Shown in pieces: positions 9,109 through 18,232 of a DNA stretch of 64,000 bases. The DNA comes from Actinoplanes sichuanensis (GTDB lineage Bacteria; Actinomycetota; Actinomycetes; Mycobacteriales; Micromonosporaceae): assembly GCF_033097365.1 (NCBI RefSeq), contig NZ_AP028461.1, positions 5,208,001-5,272,000 of the forward strand. The letters are read 5' to 3'. Within the stretch, counting starts at the first letter, position 1, and each line of letters opens with the position of its first letter. Position numbers and translations under genes: made by a program. Under the pieces are notes generated by a model. It was not told the origin of the DNA. It saw only the letters and a program-made list of their open reading frames with translations, and did no database searches.

Positions 9109-9926
9109 ACCGCTACACGACGAAGACGTTCGCCCTCGAGATGCTGATGATCGCCGTTGCCATCGTCTTCGCGTTCCCGGTCTACGTGCTGGTCAACCTC
9201 GCCTTCCGAGCGCCGAGCGACACCTCCTCGCCGATCGCGCTCACCCAGAGCCCGACTCTGGCCAACTTCACCGACGCGTGGCGCGAGGGCGGCCTCGGCG
9301 GCGCCCTGATCAACAGCGTGCTGGTCACCGCGGTGAGCGTGCTGATCGTCCTGACCGTGTCGTCGTTGGCCGCCTATCCACTGGCCCGGTCGACCGCGCA
9401 CTGGTCCCGGGGCACGTTCCTGCTGATCATGCTCGGCCTGATCCTGCCGTTCCAGCTCGCCGCGCTGCCGCTCTACCAGACGATCCGCGACCTGGGTCTA
9501 CTCGGCTCGGTCTGGTCGCTGGTGCTGTTCTACGCCGGCCTGCAGGTCCCGTTCACCACGTTCCTCTACGTCGGCTTCCTGCGGGCGCTGCCCCGCGACT
9601 TCGAGGAGGCCGCGACCATCGACGGCTGCGGACCGCTGACCGCGTTCCGCTACGTGATCCTGCCGATGCTCAAACCGATCACCGTCACCGCACTGGTCCT
9701 CAACACCGTCAGCGTGTGGAACGACTTCTTCACCCCACTGCTCTACCTGTCCGGCAGCGACCAGCAGACCATGCCCGTCGCGGTCGCCGGATTCGTCGGC
9801 CAGTTCGTCTCCGACTGGAACCTCATCTTCGCCGCCCTGCTGATCAGCATCGTGCCGGTCCTCGCCGTCTACCTGTCTCTGCAGCGCAGCATCATCAACG
9901 GATTCGCGGGAGGGCTGAAGGGATGA
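9105..9926 (+). CDS. Sugar ABC transporter permease (MalG-type)
   Basis: Second membrane subunit of the CUT1 importer, 273 residues, ATG at 9105 overlapping the previous stop (ATGA). Six membrane segments are predicted; the first is LMIAVAIVFAFPVYVLVNLA. The EAA loop reads EEAATIDGCGPLTAFRYVIL, and the C-terminal end LQRSIINGFAGGLKG is the usual tail of MalG-like permeases. Its stop overlaps the start of the rhamnosidase gene, so transporter and enzyme are translationally coupled. Confidence 0.92.
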   Translation: MNRYTTKTFALEMLMIAVAIVFAFPVYVLVNLAFRAPSDTSSPIALTQSPTLANFTDAWREGGLGGALINSVLVTAVSVLIVLTVSSLAAYPLARSTAHWSRGTFLLIMLGLILPFQLAALPLYQTIRDLGLLGSVWSLVLFYAGLQVPFTTFLYVGFLRALPRDFEEAATIDGCGPLTAFRYVILPMLKPITVTALVLNTVSVWNDFFTPLLYLSGSDQQTMPVAVAGFVGQFVSDWNLIFAALLISIVPVLAVYLSLQRSIINGFAGGLKG

Positions 9927-12544
9927 CCCCCTACGGCTTGCAGACCGAACAACGCACCGAACCCCTCGGCCTGGGCGAAACGAGCCCCCGCCTGTCCTGG
10001 AGACTGCGCGCCGACCGGCACGGCGCGGCACAGAGCGCCTACCGGATCGTCGCCGCGGAACGCGCCGACGACCTCGACGACCCGGCCCGGCTCATCTGGG
10101 ACAGCGGCCGCCGGACGAGCGACGAGACCCTGCTGATCGACTGGGACGGGCCGGCCCTTCGTTCGGCCACCCGGTACCACTGGCGCGTCGAGGTGTTCGA
10201 CGAGACCGGATCACCCGCCGGCACCGCACAGACCTGGTTCGAGACCGGCCTGCTGCACCGCGAGGACTGGACAGCCGCATGGATCGGCCGCGACCCCCGC
10301 CGGCTGCCGCTGGTGGACCCACCGACCGACGACGACCTGACCTCGCCCGGCCCGACCGAAGCAGCACTGCACCTGCGGCACGCCTTCGCGGTAGCGGACC
10401 GACCGATCCGCGCCCGGCTCTACGTCACCGCCCGCGGCGTCTACGAGGCACAGCTCAACGGCGAACGCGTCGGCGACCACGAGCTGGCGCCCGGCTGGAC
10501 CGAGTACCACCACCGGATCCAGTACCAGACCCATGACGTCACCGGGCAGCTGCACGCGGGCGAGAACACGATCGCCGCGACCGTCGCCGACGGCTGGTGG
10601 AGCGGCTACGTCGGCTTCGACCCCCGCCGCCCGGCCCGTCACTACGGCGACGCCCCCGGCTTGCTCGCCCAGCTCGTACTGGACTTCGCCGACGGTTCCC
10701 GGCAGGTCGTCGCCACCGGCGGCGACTGGACCGAGCATGACGGCCCGATCCGCTCGGCCGACCTGTTGATGGGCCAGTTCACCGACGGCCGCCGCGAACT
10801 GTCCGCCCCGCGCCCGGTCGCGGTCCTGGACACCGAGCCCGGCCCGCTGGTCGCCGAGCCGGACGAGCCGATCCGGGTCACCGCCGAGGTGCCCGCGATC
10901 ACGTTCGAGAACGGCGTCTTCGACTTCGGGCAGAACCTGGTCGGTCGAGTCCGGTTGACCATCCGCGACGCGGAAGCCGGACAGCGGATCACCCTGCGTC
11001 ACGCCGAGGTCCTCAACCCCGACGGATCGCTGTACCTCGACAACCTGCGCCGGGCCGCCGCCACCGACACCTACATCTGTGCCGGCCTGCCGATCGAGGT
11101 CTTCGAGCCACGATTCACCTTCCACGGCTTCCGGTACGCCGAAGTCGACGGCCACCGGCCGCACCCGGACGATGTGACCGCCCGGGTCCTGCACTCCGAC
11201 ACCCCGTGGACCGGCCGGTTCGAGTCCTCCGACCCGACCGTCAACCGGTTGCACGCCAACATCGGCTGGGGACAGCGCGGCAACTTCATCGCGGTTCCCA
11301 CCGACTGCCCGCAGCGCGACGAGCGCCTCGGCTGGCTCGCCGACGCGCAGGTGTTCGCGCCGACCGCCACCCGCAACGCCGACGTGTCGGCGTTCTTAGC
11401 CCGCTGGATGCGCGACGTCGTCGACGGCCAGGACGACGACGGCGCCTTCCGCGACATCGCCCCGATCATCGTCCTCGACCGGGAGGGCGCACCGGCCTGG
11501 GGCGACGCCGGTGTCATCATCCCGTGGCTGCTGTGGCGCACCTACGGCGACCGCCGGGTGCTGGAACGCAGCTTCGACGCCATGGCCGCCTGGGTCGAGC
11601 ACATCCACCGGCACAACCCCGACCTGCTGTGGGAACACCGCACCGGCAACTCCTACGGCGACTGGCTCCAGATCGACGCCGAGACCCCCCGTGACGTGCT
11701 GGCCACCGCCTACTTCGCGCACAGCGCCCGGATCGTCGCCGACGCCGCCGACGTGCTGGGCCGCCCGTCGACACGGTACCGGCAGCTGCACACGGCGATC
11801 CGGGACGCGTTCATCGACGCGTTCGTCGGTGACGACGGCAGCGTGAAGGGCGGCACCCAGACGGCGTACCTGCTGGCGCTCGCCTTCCGACTTCTGCCGC
11901 CGGACCTCGTACCCCCGGCCGTTGATCGCCTGGCCGCCGACATCGAAAGCCGCGGCAACCGGTTGACCACCGGATTCGTCGGCGTGTCGCTGCTGTGCCC
12001 GGTGCTCGCCGAACACGGTCGCGCCGATCTCGCCTATGCACTGCTGCACCAGGACGAATACCCGTCGTGGGGCTACTCGATCCGGCACGGCGCCACCACC
12101 GTCTGGGAGCGCTGGGACGGCTGGACCGAACACGGCGGCTTCCAGTCCGCGGCCATGAACTCCTTCAACCACTACAGCCTGGGCAGCGTCGGCGACTGGC
12201 TCTACGGCCGGGTCGCCGGCATCGACCAGACGCCCACCTCGGTCGCCTACTCCGAGCTGCTGCTGCGCCCCACCCCTGATCCGACCGGCCGCCTGACCTG
12301 GGCCCGCGCCGCCCAGGAAACCGCCCGCGGCCTGGTCGAGTGCGGTTGGCGCAGAGAAGACGACCGGCTGACCGTGACCGCCACGATCCCGCCGGGAAGC
12401 ACCGCCGTCCTTCTGCTCCCCACCAGCGACCCCGGCGGTGTGCACGCTGCCGGAACGCCCGGGGTTCAGCGGGCCGAACCGTCCTCCGCCGGGCTCACCC
12501 TGCGGCTGACGTCCGGCCGATACACCTTCACCACCCCCCTCTGA
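9923..12544 (+). CDS. Alpha-L-rhamnosidase, GH78 (probably cytoplasmic)
   Basis: Glycoside hydrolase of family 78, 873 residues, releasing terminal alpha-L-rhamnose. There is no signal peptide: the protein begins at the fibronectin-like N-domain (PRLSWRLRAD). The sandwich domain follows (RARLYVTARGVYEAQLNGERVG, cut here to its core), then a concanavalin-like domain (FDFGQNLVGRVRL), and from about residue 440 the (alpha/alpha)6 barrel with the acidic motif DCPQRDERLGW (Asp461-Trp471) and WERWDGW. The ATG overlaps the permease stop. The absence of an export signal and coupling to an importer fit cleavage of imported rhamnosides inside the cell. Confidence 0.9.
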   Translation: MTPYGLQTEQRTEPLGLGETSPRLSWRLRADRHGAAQSAYRIVAAERADDLDDPARLIWDSGRRTSDETLLIDWDGPALRSATRYHWRVEVFDETGSPAGTAQTWFETGLLHREDWTAAWIGRDPRRLPLVDPPTDDDLTSPGPTEAALHLRHAFAVADRPIRARLYVTARGVYEAQLNGERVGDHELAPGWTEYHHRIQYQTHDVTGQLHAGENTIAATVADGWWSGYVGFDPRRPARHYGDAPGLLAQLVLDFADGSRQVVATGGDWTEHDGPIRSADLLMGQFTDGRRELSAPRPVAVLDTEPGPLVAEPDEPIRVTAEVPAITFENGVFDFGQNLVGRVRLTIRDAEAGQRITLRHAEVLNPDGSLYLDNLRRAAATDTYICAGLPIEVFEPRFTFHGFRYAEVDGHRPHPDDVTARVLHSDTPWTGRFESSDPTVNRLHANIGWGQRGNFIAVPTDCPQRDERLGWLADAQVFAPTATRNADVSAFLARWMRDVVDGQDDDGAFRDIAPIIVLDREGAPAWGDAGVIIPWLLWRTYGDRRVLERSFDAMAAWVEHIHRHNPDLLWEHRTGNSYGDWLQIDAETPRDVLATAYFAHSARIVADAADVLGRPSTRYRQLHTAIRDAFIDAFVGDDGSVKGGTQTAYLLALAFRLLPPDLVPPAVDRLAADIESRGNRLTTGFVGVSLLCPVLAEHGRADLAYALLHQDEYPSWGYSIRHGATTVWERWDGWTEHGGFQSAAMNSFNHYSLGSVGDWLYGRVAGIDQTPTSVAYSELLLRPTPDPTGRLTWARAAQETARGLVECGWRREDDRLTVTATIPPGSTAVLLLPTSDPGGVHAAGTPGVQRAEPSSAGLTLRLTSGRYTFTTPL

Positions 12545-12570
12545 CTCGTCTCCAACGTAGGAGAAGATCA

Positions 12571-13821
12571 ATGCGAAAAGTCCTCGCCGCGGTCGCGGCA
12601 GCGTCCCTTCTGACCGCGTGCTCCAGCGGCACCGGCTCCGGTTCCAGCTCCAGTGATGACAAGACCCTGACGATCGCCTCGGTCGACCAGGGTTCGATCG
12701 AGAAGGTCGTCGAGGCGTTCAAGGCCGCCAACCCCGGCATCACCGTCAACCTCACCACCAGCGGCGCCGACCAGTACCAGCAGCAGATCCGCACCCAACT
12801 CGCCTCCGGCACCGCCCCCGACGTGATGACCGTGTGGCCCGGCAACGGCAACCCGGGCGCCACGTACGTGATCGCCAAGCCCGGCTACCTGCTGGACCTG
12901 TCCGACCAGCCGTGGGCCGCCCAACTGCCGGACGCGTTCAAGAAGGTCGCCCAGTACGAAGGCAAGACGTACAACGCACTGTTCGGACTCAACGGCATCG
13001 GCGCGGTCTACAACGACGAGGCGCTCACCAAGTCCGGCCTGAAAGCGCCGGGCACCTGGACCGACCTGCTCGCCTTCTGCCGGGCCGCCGCCGGCAAGGG
13101 CACCCCCGCCTTCGCTCTCGGCATCCAGGACAACTGGGTCACCCAGATCGCGCTGTACGGCCTGGTCGCCACCACCGTCTACAGCGGCGACAAAGACTTC
13201 GACGCCGAGATGGCCGCCGGTCAGGCCACCTTCGCCGGGTCGCCGTGGACCACCGCGATGGCCAAGTACCAGGAGATGAACAGCGCCGGCTGCTTCCAGA
13301 AGGACCCGCTCGGCACCAGTTACGAGGCCAGCCAGACCCTCGCCGCCACCGGCAAGACTCTCGGCATCATCCAGGGCAACTGGATCATCGGGCTGCTCAA
13401 GCAGAAGAACCCGACCGGCACGTTCACCATGAAGGCACTGCCGGCCACCGACGACCCGGCATCGTTCATCATGCCCGCCGCGGCCGGCGCCGGGTACGGC
13501 GTCAACGCCAAGGCTGAGAACAAGGACCTCGCGCTCAAGTTCATCACGTTCGTGATGAGCCCGGCGGGCATGAAGACGTTCAACGAGGCGCAGGGCAGCC
13601 TGCCGACGCTGCCGGGCGCCGGCACCACGGTCGACCCGGGCCTGGCCGAACTCACCACGTTCGTCGAAGGCGACAAGACCGTGCCGTTCATGGACCAGCT
13701 GTGGCCGAACGCCAAGGTCCAGCAGACCATGCTCAGCGGCCTGCAGGAGATCTTCAGCAACCAGGCCACCGCCGACGAGGTCCTGAAGGACATGGACACC
13801 GACTACAAGGCCGGCGCGTGA
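12571..13821 (+). CDS. Sugar ABC transporter substrate-binding lipoprotein
   Basis: Extracellular solute-binding protein (SBP_bac_1 type), 416 residues, that delivers sugar to the permeases at 8215 and 9105. The signal ends in the lipobox LLTAC with the lipidated cysteine at residue 17, followed by a Ser/Gly-rich tether. The fold motifs YQQQIRTQLASGTAPDVMTV and GNWIIGLLK are typical. GTAGGAGAAG stands just before the ATG. The next gene starts on its stop codon. A binding protein placed between two rhamnosidases is the main reason to infer a rhamnose-containing ligand. Confidence 0.92.
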   Translation: MRKVLAAVAAASLLTACSSGTGSGSSSSDDKTLTIASVDQGSIEKVVEAFKAANPGITVNLTTSGADQYQQQIRTQLASGTAPDVMTVWPGNGNPGATYVIAKPGYLLDLSDQPWAAQLPDAFKKVAQYEGKTYNALFGLNGIGAVYNDEALTKSGLKAPGTWTDLLAFCRAAAGKGTPAFALGIQDNWVTQIALYGLVATTVYSGDKDFDAEMAAGQATFAGSPWTTAMAKYQEMNSAGCFQKDPLGTSYEASQTLAATGKTLGIIQGNWIIGLLKQKNPTGTFTMKALPATDDPASFIMPAAAGAGYGVNAKAENKDLALKFITFVMSPAGMKTFNEAQGSLPTLPGAGTTVDPGLAELTTFVEGDKTVPFMDQLWPNAKVQQTMLSGLQEIFSNQATADEVLKDMDTDYKAGA

Positions 13822-16800
13822 AACGGCGAACGGCACTCGGGATCTCCATCGCCGCCCCCTCCGCGGCCCTGTTGACTCCTGGTCCCGCCTTCGCCGGCGC
13901 CCCCCGCCTGCGTGTGGTCGGGTTACGCGTCGACGGCCGCGAGGACCAGCCGTCAGGCCTCGACAGCCCGAACCCGGTCTTCGGCTGGCGTTTCGCCGAG
14001 ACCTCCGCGCCGGCCGCGGACCGGCAGACCGCCTATCAGATCCGGGTCTACGACACGGCTCGTCACCGGCTGCTCTGGGACTCCGGCAAGGTCTATACGG
14101 CCGTCCAATCCGGGGTCCGCTACGACGGTACGGCGCTGACCTCACGGCAGCGGCTGAGCTGGCGGGTCCGTGCCTGGGACGCGAACCGTCGGGCCACCGA
14201 CTGGAGCCGGGCGTCGACCTGGGAGACCGGCCTGCTGGAGCAGAGTGACTGGGGTGGTGCGCGCTGGATCGAATACCCGGGCCGCACCGAGACGCAGCCG
14301 ATGCCGATCTTCGCCCGGCAGTTCACCGTCGACGGCCACCGCAAGGTCGACCAGGCCCGGCTCTACCTGTCCGGGGTCGGCATGCACCTGGCTACCGTCA
14401 ACGGCCGCACGCTGACCGACGAGGTGCTCGCGCCCGGTTACTCGAATTACCAGCTCTCCAGCGAGTACCGCGTCTACGACATCACGGACCGACTGCACAA
14501 AGGCCACAACACCGTGGGGGTACGGCTGGGCAGCGGCCCCGCCTACGTGCGGCGCAGCGTCACCAACCCGGCCGTCGGACGGACCGCGCCGTACTCGTGG
14601 TGGCAGAGCCAACTCAAGGGCAACGGCACCCTGGTCGGCGGCGCCGAGGCCGGGGCCACCACGGTCACGGTGAGCAGCGTGACCGGCTATCACGTCGGCG
14701 GGACCGTCAACGTCGACACCGGTGGTGGCGGCGACGACCTGGAATCGCGGGTCATCACGGCGATCGGCGCGGACGGCATCACCTTCACGCCGGGCCTGTC
14801 GAGGTCGCACCCGGCCGGCGTCACGGTCACCGGATCCGGCAACAACATCGCGGCGAGCGACGCCGGCGCGGGGGCGGCCGTGACACCCCGGTTCATCGCG
14901 CGACTCGAGATCTCGTACACCGATGGCCGCAAGACGGTGATCGTCTCGGACCGCACCTGGCGCACGGCGCTGGGCCCGCTGATCACCGACGCCTGGTATT
15001 CGGGGTCGGACTTCGACGCCCGTCGCGAACAGCCGGGCTGGGACCAGCCGAAGTCCGACCTGTCCGCCACCGCGAAGCGGCGCGACGGCACGCCCACCGG
15101 GTGGATCGCCGCCGGGTTCGCACCGCCGCCGAACCTCGCCACCAGGCTGGTGGCACGGACGGCTCCGCCGATCACCATCGCCGACCGGTACGAGCCCGTC
15201 TCCGTGACGAACCCGGTGCCCGGCACGTGGGTGTTCGACTTCGGGCAGAACATCGTCGGGTTCCCGCTGCTGACGCTGACCGGCGGACTGCCGGCCGGCA
15301 CCACGGTCCGGGTGTCGCCGGCCGAGTCCCTCGCCGCGGACGGCACCGTCGACCAGGCGTCGCTCCGAGGCGGTGGCGGCAGCCGGGGCGTGGACCTGTT
15401 CAACACCTACACCACGGCCGGGCTGCGCGGCGGAGAGCGATGGCGGCCGGACTTCAACTACTTCGGCATGCAGTGGGTGCAGGTCACCGGCCTTCCCGAG
15501 GGCTATGTGCCGACGAAGGAGACGATCACCGGGCTGCGGGTCCAGGCGGAGACCCCGTCGGCCGGCGCGGTGACCACGTCGAACGCGCGGGTCAACCGGC
15601 TGCACCGGATGGCCTGGTACTCGTTCGCCGGCAACATCATGAGCGTCTTCACCGACTGCCCGGGACGGGAGAAACTGTCCTACCCGGCCGACTACACCAT
15701 GCCGATGGGGTCGATCCACCGGAACTTCGACCTCGACGCCTACCTGCGCACCCACGAGCGGCACCTGGTCGAAGGTCAGTCGATCGCGGACACCCCGATG
15801 GCCGGCAACGTCGCGCTCAAGACCCCGGTCTACGACTGGGGCTACACCGGGCGCTTCGGCGACGAGATCAACTGGGGCAACGCGATCATCCTGGTCCCCG
15901 GGTTTCTGCGGCAGCTCTACGGCGACACCGAAACCGCGGCCCGCTACTACGAGCCGATGGTCCGCTTCGCCGACTACATCGCCCGGCAGAAAGCAGTCGG
16001 CAACATCGTCGACGCGGCCCTGGCCGACTGGGTGTCGGCCGAACCGGTCTCCGGGAAGATCACCGGCACCTGGGGCTACTACATGATGATCAGCGAGCTG
16101 GCGAGACTCGCGCCACCCGCGGACGCCGCGAAGTACACCGCGCTCGCGGCCGACATCAAGGCGGCGTTCCACCAGGCCTTCTGGGACCCGACGCGCAAGC
16201 TCTACGCCGACGGCGGCGCCGTGTCCCAGTCGGCGCAGGCGCTCGCCCTCGACGCCGGACTGGTGCCGGAGTCCGAACGGCAGGCGGTCCTCGACGGCCT
16301 GGTGGCGATGATCTACGCGTTCCACCCCGACGGCGACGGCCCGCACTTCAGCGGCGGCACCATCGGCATGGCCCCGACCGTGCGGGTGCTGTCCGCCGGC
16401 GGCCGCGACGACGTGCTCTGGGATCTGATCCACGAGGACGAACAGCCCGGCTACGGCCACTTCATGGCGTCCACGGTCGCCAACCCCGGCGGCATGACCA
16501 CCATGGGCGAACGGTGGACCCGCGGCGACTCGAAGAACCACATGATCCTCGCCCAGATCGAGGAATGGTTCCACGCCGGCCTGGCCGGCATCCGGGCCGC
16601 CGACGGCACCACCGCCTACCGCGACCTGGTCGTCCAGCCGAAGGTCGTCGGAGATCTCACCTTCGTCAAGGGCCACTACACCACCCCGCAGGGCACCGCC
16701 CGCTCGGAGTGGAAGCGCGACGGCGACCGGCTGCGGCTGGCCGTCACCGTCCCGCCGAACACCACCGCCACCGTCCACGTACCGACGCTGGGCGGACGGG

Positions 16801-16898
16801 TGACCGGCATCCCGCACCGCGCGAAGTTCCTGCGCAACGCCGACGGCTACGCCGTCTACCGGGTGCCGTCCGGCACCTACACCTTCAGCACGACCTGA
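13818..16898 (+). CDS. Exported alpha-L-rhamnosidase, GH78
   Basis: Second GH78 enzyme, 1026 residues, GTG at 13818 overlapping the previous stop. In contrast to the first it begins with a twin-Arg-like export signal (KRRTALGISIAAPSAALL and following), so it should act outside the cell. Domains: fibronectin-like start (PVFGWRF), sandwich domain with an inserted beta-rich stretch at about residues 270-355, FDFGQNIVGFPLL, then the barrel with DCPGREKLSYPAD, where Asp613, Glu618 and Asp625 are the acidic residues. The C-terminal sandwich ends in YTFSTT. It is only distantly similar to the neighbour copy, so a different substrate size or linkage is likely. Confidence 0.9.
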   Translation: MKRRTALGISIAAPSAALLTPGPAFAGAPRLRVVGLRVDGREDQPSGLDSPNPVFGWRFAETSAPAADRQTAYQIRVYDTARHRLLWDSGKVYTAVQSGVRYDGTALTSRQRLSWRVRAWDANRRATDWSRASTWETGLLEQSDWGGARWIEYPGRTETQPMPIFARQFTVDGHRKVDQARLYLSGVGMHLATVNGRTLTDEVLAPGYSNYQLSSEYRVYDITDRLHKGHNTVGVRLGSGPAYVRRSVTNPAVGRTAPYSWWQSQLKGNGTLVGGAEAGATTVTVSSVTGYHVGGTVNVDTGGGGDDLESRVITAIGADGITFTPGLSRSHPAGVTVTGSGNNIAASDAGAGAAVTPRFIARLEISYTDGRKTVIVSDRTWRTALGPLITDAWYSGSDFDARREQPGWDQPKSDLSATAKRRDGTPTGWIAAGFAPPPNLATRLVARTAPPITIADRYEPVSVTNPVPGTWVFDFGQNIVGFPLLTLTGGLPAGTTVRVSPAESLAADGTVDQASLRGGGGSRGVDLFNTYTTAGLRGGERWRPDFNYFGMQWVQVTGLPEGYVPTKETITGLRVQAETPSAGAVTTSNARVNRLHRMAWYSFAGNIMSVFTDCPGREKLSYPADYTMPMGSIHRNFDLDAYLRTHERHLVEGQSIADTPMAGNVALKTPVYDWGYTGRFGDEINWGNAIILVPGFLRQLYGDTETAARYYEPMVRFADYIARQKAVGNIVDAALADWVSAEPVSGKITGTWGYYMMISELARLAPPADAAKYTALAADIKAAFHQAFWDPTRKLYADGGAVSQSAQALALDAGLVPESERQAVLDGLVAMIYAFHPDGDGPHFSGGTIGMAPTVRVLSAGGRDDVLWDLIHEDEQPGYGHFMASTVANPGGMTTMGERWTRGDSKNHMILAQIEEWFHAGLAGIRAADGTTAYRDLVVQPKVVGDLTFVKGHYTTPQGTARSEWKRDGDRLRLAVTVPPNTTATVHVPTLGGRVTGIPHRAKFLRNADGYAVYRVPSGTYTFSTT

Positions 16899-16900
16899 CC

Positions 16901-16939
16901 GAGCGGCCCGGCCTCTGCCCCCTGGAGGCCGGGCCGCTC
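16901..16939. terminator. Strong hairpin between the GH78 and GH1 genes
   Basis: A perfect 15-base inverted repeat (GAGCGGCCCGGCCTC at 16901-16915, complement at 16925-16939) with a 9-base loop. No T-run follows and the GH1 ribosome site starts within 5 bases, so it may act as a partial terminator or mRNA-stabilising hairpin inside the operon rather than a full stop. Confidence 0.75.
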
Positions 16940-16955
16940 GCCCGAGAGGACCCGC

Positions 16956-18119
16956 GTGAGATTCCCCGACGGCTTCCTGTGGGGCAGCGCCACCTCGGCC
17001 CACCAGGTCGAAGGCGGCAACCACAACAACGACTGGTGGGACTTCGAACAGAACCCCGCGTCTGCCGCGAGATGGTCGTCCGGCGACGGCATCGACCACT
17101 TCCACCGGTACGCCGATGACTTCGCGCTCCTGGCCTCGCTGGGACACACCGCACACCGGCTGTCGCTGGAATGGTCCCGGATCGAACCCGCGCCCGGCGA
17201 GTTCAGCCGCGCCGCCATCGCCCACTATCGGCGGGTCCTGACCGCGCTCGCCGGCACCGGGATGACCGCCTTCGTCACCCTGCACCACTTCACCCTGCCG
17301 CGCTGGTTGTCTGCTCGCGGCGGCTGGCTCGCGTCCGACGCGATCTCCTGTTTCTCGCGGTACTGCGCGCGCGTGACAACGGAGCTGGGCGACCTGATGC
17401 CGTACCTCTGCACCATCAACGAGCCGCAGATGATCGCCCTGCACGGCTACCTGGAGGGCTACCACCCACCCGGCGTCACCAACCCGGCCCTGTGGCGGCG
17501 TGTCGGCGGTGTCCTGCTCGACGCCCACCTGGCGGCGGTCACCGCGATCCGCGCCGCCGGCGGCACCCGGATCGGCCTCGCGGTGCAACTGCCCCTTCTC
17601 GCCGGCGAGGGCACCTTCCTCGAACTCATGCGCCACGAGATCGTCGACCGCTACCTCGACGGCCTGACCGGCGTCGACGGCGGCGACTGGCTCGGCGTCC
17701 AGTACTACCGCAAACAGTGGGTCGACGCGTCGTCCCCGTTCTTCTTCGCGCCGCCACCGCCCGCTGTGCCGGTGACACAGATGGGCTGGGCCGTGCACCC
17801 CGACGGGCTGCGCGAGATCCTGCACCGCGCCGCGAAGACCGGCCTACCGCTGTACGTCACCGAGAACGGCATCGCCACCGAGGACGATACCGAGCGCATC
17901 GCCTACCTGCGCTCGCACGTAGCCGCCACCGCCCAGGCCATCGCCGAAGGCGCCGACGTGCGCGGCTACCTGCACTGGTCGGCGTTCGACAACTTCGAGT
18001 GGTCCGAGGGGTACCGGCCGACGTTCGGGCTGATCGCCGTCGGTGACGACTTCACCCGCCACCCCAAACCCAGCGCGTACGCCTTCGCCGACCTCATCCG
18101 ACAAGGAACCCGCCGGTGA
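16956..18119 (+). CDS. GH1 beta-glycosidase (beta-glucosidase-like)
   Basis: Retaining beta-glycosidase of family 1, 387 residues, shorter than the usual 440-480. It starts FPDGFLWGSATSAHQVEG, the family N-terminal signature. The acid/base Glu is E156 in TINEP and the nucleophile E303 in YVTENG; WSAFDNFEW near the C-terminus is the usual aglycone/sugar-site motif. There is no signal peptide, so it is cytoplasmic. GTG start with GAGAGGA upstream. After rhamnose removal it could hydrolyse the remaining beta-glucoside, as needed for rutinoside-type flavonoid sugars; this pairing is inferred. Confidence 0.9.
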   Translation: MRFPDGFLWGSATSAHQVEGGNHNNDWWDFEQNPASAARWSSGDGIDHFHRYADDFALLASLGHTAHRLSLEWSRIEPAPGEFSRAAIAHYRRVLTALAGTGMTAFVTLHHFTLPRWLSARGGWLASDAISCFSRYCARVTTELGDLMPYLCTINEPQMIALHGYLEGYHPPGVTNPALWRRVGGVLLDAHLAAVTAIRAAGGTRIGLAVQLPLLAGEGTFLELMRHEIVDRYLDGLTGVDGGDWLGVQYYRKQWVDASSPFFFAPPPPAVPVTQMGWAVHPDGLREILHRAAKTGLPLYVTENGIATEDDTERIAYLRSHVAATAQAIAEGADVRGYLHWSAFDNFEWSEGYRPTFGLIAVGDDFTRHPKPSAYAFADLIRQGTRR

Positions 18120-18149
18120 ATCCCACTCGCGAGGAGAAGGCCGCTCACC

Positions 18150-18175
18150 GCCCGGACCGCGTTCCCGGTCCGGGC
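18150..18175 (+). terminator. Hairpin terminator candidate after the GH1 gene
   Basis: Perfect 10-base stem (GCCCGGACCG / CGGTCCGGGC) with a 6-base loop, followed by CTTTC. It lies between GH1 and the esterase, which has its own strong ribosome site, so it may reduce read-through. Confidence 0.65.
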
Positions 18176-18232
18176 CTTTCCGATCCCGACCTGGCGCACG
18201 CGGTGCGCCTGTCGAAGGAGGTTTGATCGTTC

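Noticed and set aside
14142..17825. 1227-codon minus-strand reading
   Set aside because: Runs antisense through a GH78 and a GH1 gene with intact catalytic motifs; an artefact of high third-position GC.
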